This document shows positions 29,178 to 38,311 of a DNA stretch of 54,341 nt, one piece after another. The first letter of the stretch is position 1. Each line of letters starts with the position of its first letter. The stretch lies in NCBI GenBank assembly GCA_947854175.1, contig CANTYJ010000042.1, positions 1 through 54,341 of the forward strand, written 5' to 3'. A program made the translations under genes and the position numbers. The notes below the pieces were generated by a model. The model was given only the letters and a program-made list of their open reading frames with translations. It made no database searches and had not been told where the DNA came from. This stretch comes from an uncultured Turicimonas sp. (GTDB taxonomy: Bacteria > Pseudomonadota > Gammaproteobacteria > Burkholderiales > Burkholderiaceae_F).

Positions 29178-30572
29178 TTATTTTTCCTTTTCTTCTAATG
29201 AACTTTCCCAGCCGCCGCCCAGCGCCTGGTAGAGTTGCACATAAGAAAGTGAGAATGTTGCTTCTGCCTGTGCAAGTTGTTCTTCAGCGGCCAACAAAGA
29301 ACGCTGGGTCTGTAGTACAACAGTAAAGTCTTGTAATCCTGCCTGATAATTCTGTCTTGCATTTGTCGCAGCTCTCTTTGCAGAATCGACTGCGACATTT
29401 AAAGACCGAATTCTTTGCATCACTGCCCAAATATCATTCAATGAGTCTTCAATTTCCTGGACACCGGTCAGAAGAGCAGCTTCGTATCTGGCATTAGCCG
29501 CTTGAACTTGAGCATCTCTTTGTTCAACTTGGGCTCTTAAAGCTCCGGCATTAAAAATTGGAAGATTGATTGACCCCAGAATCGAAGAACTTTGGGTACC
29601 CGGATTTCCCATCATTCCAATCGATGTTCCTCCCAATCCGATATTCCCGGTAATTGTTAAGCTCGGATATAAAGCCGAACGGGCTGATGTATGCCTTGCC
29701 ATTGCGGAGATTACGTCGTTTTCAGCTGCTCTGACATCAGGCCTTTGCCGTAATGCATCGGCCGGGAAAGCCATCGCTAACGTATTCGGAGGTTGTGGGA
29801 TGCTTTTGGGAGGTAAAAACCCAATTTCTTCCGGTTTTTTACCGGTCAATCTGGCCAAAAGATTCCTGTACTTAATGACCGATGATTTATAAACAGGGAC
29901 TGATGCTTTTGTCTGTTCTAGCGAAGTTCTAGCTTGATCGACATCGGTTGAGTCGACTAACCCTGAGTTGTACCTCCAACTCGCTATGTCAAGAGCCTCC
30001 TGCTGGGTCTTTACGTTTCTCTCGGCAACGTTGACCTGACGCTGAGCTAAGCGCAAATTTATATAAGCGGTGGCCACTTGAGCTGCTATTGCGACCCTCA
30101 CATCACCTAAAGTCGCTTCTGAAGACAATAGATCGGCTTTGCTAGCCAAGTAATCAGCATAACGGCCTCCGGCGTCAATGGTCCAGGATCCATTGAGTCC
30201 TATCGAAAAATTATTACTGCCTGTGCGGTGTGAATGCGAACGCCCTCCACTACCGTTACCTCTGACTTCAGGGACCAGATTCGAACCGGATACGGTAACA
30301 GCGGCCATAGCAAATCTGAGATTGGCTTGAGCCTCTTTAATCGATGTATTGGCTTGCATCGCCCTGTCCAAAAGCGAAAGCAATTCCGGTTCATCCCAGG
30401 TCAGCCACCACTTCTGTAATTCCACAGAAGTTTGAGGAGGTAATTTGGGTGCCATCCATTTTTCCGGTATGACTGCTTTCTGTTCTGCAGTCATATGAAA
30501 ATCCGGTGTCGTTACACATCCGGTTAGTAGTGCCGCACAAACTATCGCAGCCGGTATCGTAATCTTGGGCAT
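29178..30572 (-). CDS. NodT-family outer-membrane efflux lipoprotein
   Basis: TolC-fold channel of 464 residues. The N-terminus has a lipoprotein signal with lipobox LLTGC (Cys at residue 19). Two OEP repeats form the barrel and coiled-coil tunnel; visible family stretches are W.LTWDEPELLSLLDRAMQAN near residue 57, AYINLRLAQRQVNVAERNV near residue 170, RQRPDVRAAENDVISAMA near residue 276 and LNLPIFNAGALRAQVEQRDA-like near residue 332. It is the first gene of the four-gene exporter operon, unusual because the channel precedes the adaptor. Probable cargo: macrolide-like drugs, peptides or lipids, not determinable here. Confidence 0.92.
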   Translation of the reverse strand: MPKITIPAAIVCAALLTGCVTTPDFHMTAEQKAVIPEKWMAPKLPPQTSVELQKWWLTWDEPELLSLLDRAMQANTSIKEAQANLRFAMAAVTVSGSNLVPEVRGNGSGGRSHSHRTGSNNFSIGLNGSWTIDAGGRYADYLASKADLLSSEATLGDVRVAIAAQVATAYINLRLAQRQVNVAERNVKTQQEALDIASWRYNSGLVDSTDVDQARTSLEQTKASVPVYKSSVIKYRNLLARLTGKKPEEIGFLPPKSIPQPPNTLAMAFPADALRQRPDVRAAENDVISAMARHTSARSALYPSLTITGNIGLGGTSIGMMGNPGTQSSSILGSINLPIFNAGALRAQVEQRDAQVQAANARYEAALLTGVQEIEDSLNDIWAVMQRIRSLNVAVDSAKRAATNARQNYQAGLQDFTVVLQTQRSLLAAEEQLAQAEATFSLSYVQLYQALGGGWESSLEEKEK

Positions 30573-30728
30573 AGCTCTTTTTGTTAGTAAGTTATCCTGA
30601 TTTTCTCAAGTCAAACTTAAGACAAAAAGAACCTATTATTCTTTTATTGAAAGAGAATGTTTCCCATGCAACCTAATTTGTCCGAAAAGAAAAAGATTTT
30701 TGATTTGTAACGTCCATTCAGCAATTTC

Positions 30729-30746
30729 TGAATGAACGTTCATTCA
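30729..30746. promoter_or_regulatory. 18-bp perfect palindrome, candidate TetR-type operator
   Basis: TGAATGAACGTTCATTCA is its own exact reverse complement. A further CATTCA half-site lies about 10 bp to the left (near 30714). It sits about 157 bp upstream of the exporter operon. Sites of this form (TGAATG...CATTCA) are typical of TetR/AcrR regulators of efflux pumps. No TetR gene is in the window. Confidence 0.55.
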
Positions 30747-30778
30747 ATTTTTCTCTTTAATACTTTGTTACATATCTT

Positions 30779-31612
30779 TTATGCGTTAAGAACCGACAGA
30801 ACTTTATCAATTAGCTCAGGACATGCTGCCACAGCAGATAATTCCTTTAAAGGATCTCCTCCGGTTTTACTGGTTATAACACCTTTTGCTCCTTCAATAA
30901 CCGGGACGACAGCTGCAACATCCCAATAATTAAGTTCGGGGTCGATCATAATGTCTGCACCTCCTGTTGCTACAGAAAAATAACCGAAGCAGTCTCCCCA
31001 CGTTCTGTACAGTTTTACCTGATCGATGAGTTTTTGCATTTCCGGTCCTCCATTCTGTTCAGGAGTGGTCCAGTGAGAGCTTGTTAATAGAGTTGCCTCT
31101 GATAATTTATCGGTATGACGGACTTCGCAAGGAATTTCTGAATTATCTGATAAATGCAATGTTGTTGTTTTTCCGTTTCCAATTAGCCATGCTCCGACCT
31201 GAGGATGAGAGATAACTCCGATAAGCGGTTTAAATCCTTCTCCATCATCTTTTTCCAATGCAATCAAAGTTCCGAATTGAAAAGCATTGGTTATGAAATT
31301 TTTTGTACCGTCAATCGGGTCAAGAATCCATCTGTACTTAGGAAAGTCGCCTATAGCTTCTTTTATTCCGAATTCTTCACCATAAATGCCATGATGAGGA
31401 TAATTTTGTTCCAGCCATTCACGCATAACTTTCTCAGCGCCTCTGTCAGCGGCCGTCACAGGCGTGTGATCGCTTTTTTCCATGACGGCGATACCACTTA
31501 AAAACCTCGGCAGAATCTCCGCGTTAGCCAGCTCGATCAACTGTTTAAAAACAGGTTCAAAGTGACGAAATTCCTCATCAGAACATTCTCCGCAATATGA
31601 TTTTCTTTCCAT
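30779..31612 (-). CDS. hisN: Inositol monophosphatase-family phosphatase, HisN type
   Basis: Li-sensitive Mg-dependent phosphatase fold, about 277 residues. Metal-site motifs: GEE (HGIYGEEFG) near residue 80, DPIDGTKNF near residue 100, and the C-terminal MIDPELNYWDVAAVVPVIEG near residue 225. The wording TPVTAADRGAEKVMREW near residue 48 is that of the HisN-type histidinol-phosphatases rather than SuhB, so histidinol-phosphate is the favoured substrate, but this is by family resemblance. The start is set at ATG 31612 because AAGGAG lies 7 bases ahead; the open frame runs further upstream without support. Confidence 0.82.
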   Translation of the reverse strand: MERKSYCGECSDEEFRHFEPVFKQLIELANAEILPRFLSGIAVMEKSDHTPVTAADRGAEKVMREWLEQNYPHHGIYGEEFGIKEAIGDFPKYRWILDPIDGTKNFITNAFQFGTLIALEKDDGEGFKPLIGVISHPQVGAWLIGNGKTTTLHLSDNSEIPCEVRHTDKLSEATLLTSSHWTTPEQNGGPEMQKLIDQVKLYRTWGDCFGYFSVATGGADIMIDPELNYWDVAAVVPVIEGAKGVITSKTGGDPLKELSAVAACPELIDKVLSVLNA

Positions 31613-31743
31613 TCTTAACTCCTTTTTAGTAGAGATTCGAAAAAAAATAGCAAAAATTATGCAAATAACTCTCGACAAACTTGGAGTCATGGTACACAAT
31701 CCAACAATAACTTTTTAGATTTTAAAAATAATAGGGAGACTAT

Positions 31744-33795
31744 ATGCCCATCTTCACCACTGAAAATCTCAGAACCGTTGCTCTTCTAGGTCATGGCGGA
31801 TCAGGTAAAACCACTTTGGCCGAAGGCATTCTCGCTAAGAGCGGCATGATTATTACTTGTGGTTCCGTCGAAAGAGGAACAACCGTTTGCGATTCAGACC
31901 CTCTCGAAAAAGCGGTTCAACATTCTCTAAGAGCAGCCTGTACTCATTTTGAAGCAGATAAAGAAGATGGTACCGAAGTACGTGTACACCTGATCGACAC
32001 CCCGGGATACCCGGACTTTGTCGGACAGGCTTTAGGCTCTCTGGACGCGGTCAAAACTGCCGCTATTGTTGTCGATGCAACCGCCGGCATTCAATTAATG
32101 ACACGCCGCATGATGGACTGGGCTAAGGAAAGAAATCTAAACCGTATCATTATCGTTAACAAAATTGATGCTGAGAACGTAGACTTACCAAAACTCATTG
32201 AAGAGTTAAGAGAAGCTTTCGGTCCGGAAGTTATGCCGATTAACCTTCCGGCCAATAACGGTGCCCGTGTTATCGACTGCTTCAAGAATGACTTTGGTGA
32301 ACCCGACTTTCTCAGCGTAGAAGAGGTTCATCGTCAATTCATCGAACAGGTTGTTGAAGTAGACGACGAAGCCATGGAAAAATATCTGGAGGAGGGCTCT
32401 GCTGATCCTTCTGCATTGCACGGACCTTTGACACAAGCTCTTCGTGAAGGCCACATTATTCCGATCTGCTTTGTTTCCGGCAGAACAGGCTCCGGTGTTG
32501 ATGACCTTATCAATGTTATGGTTCGCCATTTACCGAATCCGGCTGAAAGTAATGATCCGCTGTTCATTGATGAAAAAGGCAATGATGTCAAACTTATTCC
32601 CGACCCGGAACTTCCGTTAGTTGCCCACGTCTTTAAAGTAGTTAACGACCCGTATATCGGAAAAGTTGGCGTCTTCAGAATTCACCAGGGTACTTTAAGA
32701 AGAGATGACCTTCTTTTTGTCGGTGATAATAAGAAAGCAATTAAAGTTGCTCACCCAATGATTCTTCAGGGAAAAGAAACAACCGAAGTCCGTGAATTGG
32801 TTCCGGGCGATATCGGAGTTATTTCCAAGATCGATGAATTGGTATTTGACAGTGTTATTCATGCCTCTCACGATCATGACAACATCCGCATGAAACCGTT
32901 GAACTTCCCTCGTCCGATGTATGGCTTGGCTATTTCTCCGGCTCGTCGTGGTGATGAAGGGCGTCTGTCTGATGTATTAAACAAGATGCTTTCAGAGGAC
33001 CCGACATTAGAGCTTGAACATGACACTACTTTAAACGAAACCGTACTTCGCGGTTTGAGCGCTCAGCACTTGAAGAGCGTTCTTGAAAGAATGGCTGCTC
33101 AGTTCAAACTTGAAGTCAATACACGCACTCCGCGCATTCCGTATAGAGAAACAATTGCCCAGAATGCTGAAGGTCATGCCCGTCATAAGAAACAAACAGG
33201 CGGAGCCGGCCAGTTCGGTGAAGTTTATCTGCGTATTGAGCCAAAGGAAAGAGGAACCGGCTTTGAATTCGTTGATGAAGTCAAAGGTGGCGCTATTCCT
33301 TACAACTTTATTCCGGCCGTAGAAAAGGGTGTTCGTGAAGCACTGACTACAGGTTATGTCGCCGGTTACCCGGTGCATGACGTTCGCGTTGTTGTTTACG
33401 ACGGTAAAAGCCATCCGGTTGACTCCAAGGAAGTAGCTTTCGTATCAGCCGGTAGAAAAGCCATGTTGGATGCTATCGCAAAAGCCAAACCGACATTGCT
33501 TGAACCAATTGTTGATATCGAAATTGTGGCTCCGGATTCAGCTATCGGAGACATTACAGGCGATTTGGCAAGCAGACGCGGTCAGGTCACAGGTACAGCC
33601 AATATGGCCGGCGGTATGATGATTATTTCCGGTATTGTTCCATTGGCTGAGCTTGATGGATATGCCGCCCGCCTTAATGCTATTACTCAGGGCGCAGGCA
33701 GCTACTCCATGGAATTGTCCGGCTACGCTCCTGTTCCTGTACAAAAACAGATGGAAATGGCCGCTAACTTCCAGCGTAAGGATGAAGACGAATAG
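31744..33795 (+). CDS. Elongation factor G-like protein (EF-G2)
   Basis: Translational GTPase paralogue of 683 residues. G1 is GHGGSGKT at residues 16-23 (canonical EF-G has AHIDAGKT), G3 DTPGYPD at 85-91 and G4 NKID at 139-142. Switch I is ERGTTVCDSDPLEKAVQHSL, not the EF-G form ending ERGITI. Domains II-V follow (domain IV about 450-560, C-terminal EF-G domain with GDITGDLASRRGQV near residue 600). These are marks of the EF-G2 subfamily, whose role in elongation is unclear and which lacks full translocase activity in studied cases. Good ribosome site GGGAG; own terminator at 33815. It is divergent from hisN. Confidence 0.9.
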   Translation: MPIFTTENLRTVALLGHGGSGKTTLAEGILAKSGMIITCGSVERGTTVCDSDPLEKAVQHSLRAACTHFEADKEDGTEVRVHLIDTPGYPDFVGQALGSLDAVKTAAIVVDATAGIQLMTRRMMDWAKERNLNRIIIVNKIDAENVDLPKLIEELREAFGPEVMPINLPANNGARVIDCFKNDFGEPDFLSVEEVHRQFIEQVVEVDDEAMEKYLEEGSADPSALHGPLTQALREGHIIPICFVSGRTGSGVDDLINVMVRHLPNPAESNDPLFIDEKGNDVKLIPDPELPLVAHVFKVVNDPYIGKVGVFRIHQGTLRRDDLLFVGDNKKAIKVAHPMILQGKETTEVRELVPGDIGVISKIDELVFDSVIHASHDHDNIRMKPLNFPRPMYGLAISPARRGDEGRLSDVLNKMLSEDPTLELEHDTTLNETVLRGLSAQHLKSVLERMAAQFKLEVNTRTPRIPYRETIAQNAEGHARHKKQTGGAGQFGEVYLRIEPKERGTGFEFVDEVKGGAIPYNFIPAVEKGVREALTTGYVAGYPVHDVRVVVYDGKSHPVDSKEVAFVSAGRKAMLDAIAKAKPTLLEPIVDIEIVAPDSAIGDITGDLASRRGQVTGTANMAGGMMIISGIVPLAELDGYAARLNAITQGAGSYSMELSGYAPVPVQKQMEMAANFQRKDEDE

Positions 33796-33814
33796 TCTTT
33801 TCTAAGTCTTGCTT

Positions 33815-33845
33815 AAACGGAGAAATTTACACTTTCTCCGTTTTT
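33815..33845 (+). terminator. Terminator after EF-G2 gene
   Basis: AACGGAGAAA pairs with TTTCTCCGTT around a 7-base loop and runs into TTTTT. 20 bp after the stop. Confidence 0.85.
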
Positions 33846-33930
33846 CATATTAATAAAGCTTGATAATTTTTGGTTTGAAACAATCTTAAAAACTATAATC
33901 CTTTACGTTGATGAAAGTTTTTCGTTGAAA

Positions 33931-34173
33931 ATGCCTATTTATTCATATAAATGTTCTAACTGCGGATATACAAAAGACGCTTTACAGAAGATGTCAGACA
34001 AACCACTGACTCATTGTCCGCATTGTGGCCAGGAAACTCTGGTTAAGCAGCTTTCTGCGCCCGGCTTTGAGTTAAAAGGCAAAGGCTGGTATGCAACCGA
34101 CTTCAAAGGAGGTTCCTCCTCAGCGTTGCCTGCCTCTCATGCCAACGAAAGTAAAGGGGAAGACTCTAAGTAG
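33931..34173 (+). CDS. FmdB-family zinc-ribbon protein
   Basis: 80-residue protein with a single zinc ribbon: CSNC near residue 9 and CPHC near residue 32, within the FmdB opening [20 protein letters not shown]. The tail [12 protein letters not shown] is also typical of the family. The function is unproven; family members are annotated as putative regulators from methylotroph work. ATG at 33931 is preferred over the TTG at 33925. It lies 110 bp before aspS, a common neighbour in betaproteobacteria. Confidence 0.88.
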   Translation: MPIYSYKCSNCGYTKDALQKMSDKPLTHCPHCGQETLVKQLSAPGFELKGKGWYATDFKGGSSSALPASHANESKGEDSK

Positions 34174-34194
34174 ATACCGTATACACGGTGATAT

Positions 34195-34224
34195 TTGGAC
34201 GTTATCGTATAGTTTATTTAAAAT
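34195..34224 (+). promoter_or_regulatory. Candidate sigma-70 promoter for aspS
   Basis: TTGGAC (34195-34200), an 18-base spacer and TAAAAT (34219-34224) lie about 58 bp before the aspS ATG. The -35 and -10 are each one base off consensus, but the spacer is slightly long. Confidence 0.35.
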
Positions 34225-34282
34225 ATATCGTTTTGATTCTACTGAGACTCTATTGAAGAGTTTCACTTTTGCGGAGTTCTAC

Positions 34283-36079
34283 ATGCGCACAGAATATGCC
34301 GGCCTTATTGATGACAAGTTCATTGGTAAAACCGTAACTCTCTACGGTTGGGCCCATCGTCGTCGTGACCACGGCGGTGTTATTTTTATTGACCTTCGTG
34401 ACAGAGAAGGCCTTGTTCAGGTTGTCTGTGATCCGGACCGTCCTGAAGTCTTCGAAACAGCGGACAAAGTCCGAAATGAATATGTCATTGAAGTAAAAGG
34501 ATTAGTCAGACCTCGCCCGGAAGGCACCCGCAACGATAATTTGATTTCCGGCGGTGTTGAAGTTCTGGCTCAGGAAATGAAGATTCTCAATCCGTCAGCA
34601 ACTCCTCCGTTCTTGCTTGACGATGAAAATCTGTCCGAAACAACACGTTTGACTTACAGAGTTCTTGACTTAAGACGTCTGCCAATGCAACGCAATCTCA
34701 AGTTGCGTTACAAAGCAGCCATGGCATTCCGCCGTCATCTTGACGAGCTTGGCTTCATCGATATCGAAACACCGATGCTGACAAAGTCCACTCCTGAAGG
34801 AGCCCGTGATTACCTTGTTCCGTCTCGTGTTCATGACGGTCACTTCTATGCTTTGCCGCAGTCTCCTCAGCTCTTCAAACAGATGCTCATGTGTGCAGGC
34901 TTTGACAGATACTATCAAATCGTCAAATGTTTCCGTGACGAAGACTTGAGAGCTGACAGACAGCCGGAATTTACACAGGTTGATATTGAAACCAGCTTCC
35001 TTGATGAAAAAGAAATCCGTAACATCATGGAAAACCTGATTCGTCACGTCTTCAAGGAAGCCATCGGAGTAGACTTACCGGACCCGTTCCCCATCATGCT
35101 CTATTCTGATGCTATGAACAACTATGGCTCTGATAAGCCGGATCTTCGTGTCAAGTTAAAATTGACAGAGCTGACAGACTTAATGGGCAATGTTGACTTT
35201 AAAGTCTTCAAGTCAGCTACTGAACTGTCTGACGGTCGTGTTATGGCTTTGCGTGTTCCCGGCGGAGCTCAAATGCCAAGAAGCGAAATTGATGCCTATA
35301 CTGATTTCGTCAAGATCTACGGCGCAAAAGGTTTGGCATATATCAAAGTCAATGAAAAAGCCAAAGGCAGAGAAGGCCTTCAGAGCCCAATTGTTAAGAA
35401 CCTCAGCGATGATGTTCTCAATGCAATTCTTGAACGAACCGGAGCAGAAGACGGCGACGTCATTTTCTTCGGAGCTGACCGTAAGAAGATCGTTTTCGAC
35501 TCCCTCGGCGCTCTTCGCTTGAAGATTGGCCATAGCGAATTTGGTAAGTCTCATGGTCTGTTTGAAGAAGGCTGGAAGCCTCTTTGGGTCATTGACTTCC
35601 CGATGTTCGAATATGATGAAGAAGAAGAACGTTGGGTTGCCTGCCACCATCCGTTTACCAGCCCGAAAGATGGTCATGAAGATGAACTCGTCACCAATCC
35701 TGAAGCCTGCTTAGCAAAGGCTTACGATATGGTATTAAACGGCTGGGAAATCGGCGGCGGTTCAATCCGTATCCACAAAGCAGATGTCCAAAGTAAAGTG
35801 TTTAACGCCTTGAAGATTGGCCCTGAAGAAGCCAGACAGAAGTTCGGATTCTTGCTTGATGCTCTTCAATACGGTGCTCCTCCGCATGGAGGTATCGCTT
35901 TCGGTTTAGATCGTATTGTCACCATGATGACCGGTGCAGACTCTATCCGTGACGTTATTGCCTTCCCGAAGACACAGCGTGCACAGTGCTTGTTGACTCA
36001 AGCCCCGTCACCGGTTGACGAAAAACAGCTTAGAGAACTGCATATCCGTCTCCGCAATGAACATAAGCACGAACAATAA
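34283..36079 (+). CDS. aspS: Aspartyl-tRNA synthetase
   Basis: Class II synthetase of 598 residues that charges tRNA-Asp (and perhaps tRNA-Asn if no AsnRS exists). The N-terminal OB fold has [20 protein letters not shown] near residue 17. The catalytic core has motif 1 near the [20 protein letters not shown] stretch, motif 2 [19 protein letters not shown] near residue 216 and motif 3 [13 protein letters not shown] near residue 530, with the bacterial-type GAD insertion between. The start is ATG 34283 with GGAG 8 bases before it; the frame stays open upstream through fmdB but without support. Confidence 0.97.
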   Translation: MRTEYAGLIDDKFIGKTVTLYGWAHRRRDHGGVIFIDLRDREGLVQVVCDPDRPEVFETADKVRNEYVIEVKGLVRPRPEGTRNDNLISGGVEVLAQEMKILNPSATPPFLLDDENLSETTRLTYRVLDLRRLPMQRNLKLRYKAAMAFRRHLDELGFIDIETPMLTKSTPEGARDYLVPSRVHDGHFYALPQSPQLFKQMLMCAGFDRYYQIVKCFRDEDLRADRQPEFTQVDIETSFLDEKEIRNIMENLIRHVFKEAIGVDLPDPFPIMLYSDAMNNYGSDKPDLRVKLKLTELTDLMGNVDFKVFKSATELSDGRVMALRVPGGAQMPRSEIDAYTDFVKIYGAKGLAYIKVNEKAKGREGLQSPIVKNLSDDVLNAILERTGAEDGDVIFFGADRKKIVFDSLGALRLKIGHSEFGKSHGLFEEGWKPLWVIDFPMFEYDEEEERWVACHHPFTSPKDGHEDELVTNPEACLAKAYDMVLNGWEIGGGSIRIHKADVQSKVFNALKIGPEEARQKFGFLLDALQYGAPPHGGIAFGLDRIVTMMTGADSIRDVIAFPKTQRAQCLLTQAPSPVDEKQLRELHIRLRNEHKHEQ

Positions 36080-36103
36080 TTAGTCTGAACAACTAATTTT
36101 AAG

Positions 36104-36133
36104 AGAGGACCGAAGACGGTCCTCTTCTTTTTT
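36104..36133 (+). terminator. Terminator after aspS
   Basis: AGAGGACCG and CGGTCCTCT form a perfect 9-bp stem with loop AAGA, followed by TCTTTTTT. Confidence 0.9.
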
Positions 36134-36173
36134 GCTATGGAAAAGAAATTTTTCTTTTTCCTAGGCGAATTAA

Positions 36174-37391
36174 TTACTCTCCTGATTTGGCAGATGGATT
36201 CTTCCCGGTTAAGACAGCACTACCTGTTTTCAGCCAGATTAGTAAACAACCCAGAGTACAGAATCCGACTAACGCCGATCCAACATAGCCCAGACTTGAA
36301 AATCCGTAAATAACAGATAGATGACTTCCGAGGAAAGCACCTCCGCCAATACCGATATTAAAGATACCTGAGAATAAAGAGGTAGCCACGTCGGCAGCAT
36401 CTCTGGCAAATCTCAATAAGATTGTCTGGAAGGCTAACGAAACTGCTGTAGTGGCAGCTCCCCATAAAACTGACATCGCTAAGAAGTAGTTCCAGTGTGG
36501 AGCAAGCGGAGTGATTAAGGCCAAAGAACAGGCTGCTATAAACATCGGTATTACAAGAGATGCTGAAATATGTTTATCAACAAACTTAGAACCGATAACT
36601 GTTCCGATGATTCCGGAAATACCAAACACAAACAAAGCTACAACAGTGGTTTGTTCAGGTATTCCACCGACATTCATAAGAATTGGAGCAATGAAAGAGT
36701 AAACCGTAAATTGTCCGAGGACTACTACTGCTGTTAAGAAATACAGTTGGCAAATTGCCGGTCGTTTAAACAACTCAGGAAGACTCTTAAGCGATCCTGC
36801 ACGATCGCTTTTGGAAACCGGAAGTACCAAAAAGATCAGTACAAGAACCACCAATGCAGCGATACCAACGATAAAAAATGCTCCTTGCCAGCCAACTTCC
36901 TGACCGAGTCTGGTACCTATCGGCACTCCTAACACGGTCGCTACAATACTGCCCCCCATCACGGCTGCTAAACCCAGAGCTTGTTTTCCAAAAGGCGCGG
37001 TACGGGCTGCCAAAGGCGTCATAATTGACCAAAATATTGAGTGAGTAAAAGCTACACAGATACGAGCTCCCATTAGCTTTGTAAAAGTATCAGCCCATAA
37101 AACAATAAAATGGCTGGCCGCAAACACCATTAATAAGCCAAGCAATAATTTGCGCCTTTCTAATTTAGCGGTAAGTACCGTTAAAGGAAGGGACATTAAT
37201 GCGACGACCCAAGCGTAAACTGTGATAATAAGTCCCGTCTGTGAAGTCGACTCATTTAAACTCTCGGCAATATTAGGCAGGAGTCCTACCGGTAAAAATT
37301 CGGAAGTATTAAAAACAAATGCAGCAAAGGCCAGCCCGATAGTCGGTAACCAGGCTCTAAAACCAAATTTATGCTTTTGTGGAGTATTCAT
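36174..37391 (-). CDS. MFS transporter, SotB/AraJ-like sugar-efflux type
   Basis: 12-helix major facilitator of 405 residues. The opening NTSEFLPVGLLPNIAESLN and the repeated TSQTGLIITVYAWVVALMSLP near residue 50 match the SotB/YdeA and AraJ group (sugar and drug efflux). The loop 2-3 motif is present as ..AKLERRKLLLGL. The second half starts near residue 215 (FKRPAICQLYFLTAVVVLGQ). The substrate cannot be read. It lies 15 bp downstream of the lipoprotein gene on the same strand and may be cotranscribed with it. Confidence 0.88.
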   Translation of the reverse strand: MNTPQKHKFGFRAWLPTIGLAFAAFVFNTSEFLPVGLLPNIAESLNESTSQTGLIITVYAWVVALMSLPLTVLTAKLERRKLLLGLLMVFAASHFIVLWADTFTKLMGARICVAFTHSIFWSIMTPLAARTAPFGKQALGLAAVMGGSIVATVLGVPIGTRLGQEVGWQGAFFIVGIAALVVLVLIFLVLPVSKSDRAGSLKSLPELFKRPAICQLYFLTAVVVLGQFTVYSFIAPILMNVGGIPEQTTVVALFVFGISGIIGTVIGSKFVDKHISASLVIPMFIAACSLALITPLAPHWNYFLAMSVLWGAATTAVSLAFQTILLRFARDAADVATSLFSGIFNIGIGGGAFLGSHLSVIYGFSSLGYVGSALVGFCTLGCLLIWLKTGSAVLTGKNPSAKSGE

Positions 37392-37406
37392 TCTTTTTAA
37401 TTTTTA

Positions 37407-37910
37407 TTAAAACTTTAGATCGTCTGCATCTCTTTGTGTCCACGGATCAATACTAATGACGTATCTCAAGACCTCGTCTGTTTTATTGTCAAAATCAACC
37501 CACAAAGCCCAATCAAAACCTCCTTCACTGAAACGGTACATATAGGTGTGTTCGCCTAAAAGCTTATAAGTCCATTTTTCGCAAGGATGTCCGAACATCT
37601 CATAGATGTCTTTTTCATTCATGATCTTGGGTTTGATTTTATTAAAGTATTTCTGTTGAAGCAGATTATCTTTAAAAATCATCTTCCCTTGTTTATCAAA
37701 AATCATCACATAGGATGCTTGTCCCATCGGTTGCATGGAATAAACAATACGCAGTGTTCCGTCAGGCAATAATTGTCTGGAATCCGGAGTTCCTAACTTT
37801 TCTACTACTGTCTCGTACGAATCTCCCTGCTTAAATAGATCCGGGTGAGCACAGGCAGCCAACAAGCCAACTGAAACGGAAAGGATTAATAGCTTTAAAA
37901 ATTTCAACAT
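37407..37910 (-). CDS. SmpA/OmlA-like lipoprotein
   Basis: 167-residue lipoprotein. The signal LKLLILSVSVGLLAACAHPD has lipobox LAAC with Cys at residue 20. Two copies of a BamE-like pattern appear: GDSYETVVEKLGTPDSRQ...GTLRIVYSMQP near residue 32 and NEKDIYEMFGHPCEKW...EHTYMYRF near residue 97. It is therefore related in fold to SmpA/OmlA/BamE, but it is longer than BamE and probably not the BAM subunit. Acts in the periplasm or outer membrane by inference. The start overlaps the end of the small gene upstream by 7 bp. Confidence 0.75.
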   Translation of the reverse strand: MLKFLKLLILSVSVGLLAACAHPDLFKQGDSYETVVEKLGTPDSRQLLPDGTLRIVYSMQPMGQASYVMIFDKQGKMIFKDNLLQQKYFNKIKPKIMNEKDIYEMFGHPCEKWTYKLLGEHTYMYRFSEGGFDWALWVDFDNKTDEVLRYVISIDPWTQRDADDLKF

Positions 37911-38140
37911 GGTTCTTTCTTGTTTTCTTTATAGACAGACTTGATACTATTTACGAGTTCCAGATAAACCGCTCTGACATTTTCTTCGGAGCACCCCATC
38001 AAGACGGCATCATCAATCGCATCTTGGAGAAGTGTTTTAATTTCCTCGTAGTTTTCATTTAATACTTTAATTTTCTCTGTACAGGAAACGAGTGACCCGT
38101 CAGGTTTCCGCCAAACTTTCTCTGCCTCTGAAGTCATTTT
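37904..38140 (-). CDS. Small conserved hypothetical protein
   Basis: About 78 residues beginning MTSEAEKVWRKPDGSLVSCT, followed by EKIKVLNENYEEI. This block is familiar from short uncharacterised betaproteobacterial proteins; no function is known to me. The sequence is helical and charged, without membrane segments. The start is set at 38140, 6 bases after AAGGTG. ATG 38146 and an upstream frame to 38191 are alternatives. It overlaps the lipoprotein gene by 7 bp, which implies coupled translation. Confidence 0.65.
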   Translation of the reverse strand, partial: KMTSEAEKVWRKPDGSLVSCTEKIKVLNENYEEIKTLLQDAIDDAVLMGCSEENVRAVYLELVNSIKSVYKENKKEPC

Positions 38141-38311
38141 CATCACCTTAAAATTTTTCGTAATCTTAGTCAGAAAGTTAGCCCATTTCATTTTCTTTCG
38201 TCTAAATTTAGGAACCTTATAAGTAACGATTCATAATGGGATACTATTAACTAATCTCATCTGATTACTGTCATTTAAACTAAGAGGCTAACAGTTCTCA
38301 GGAAAGCAAAA

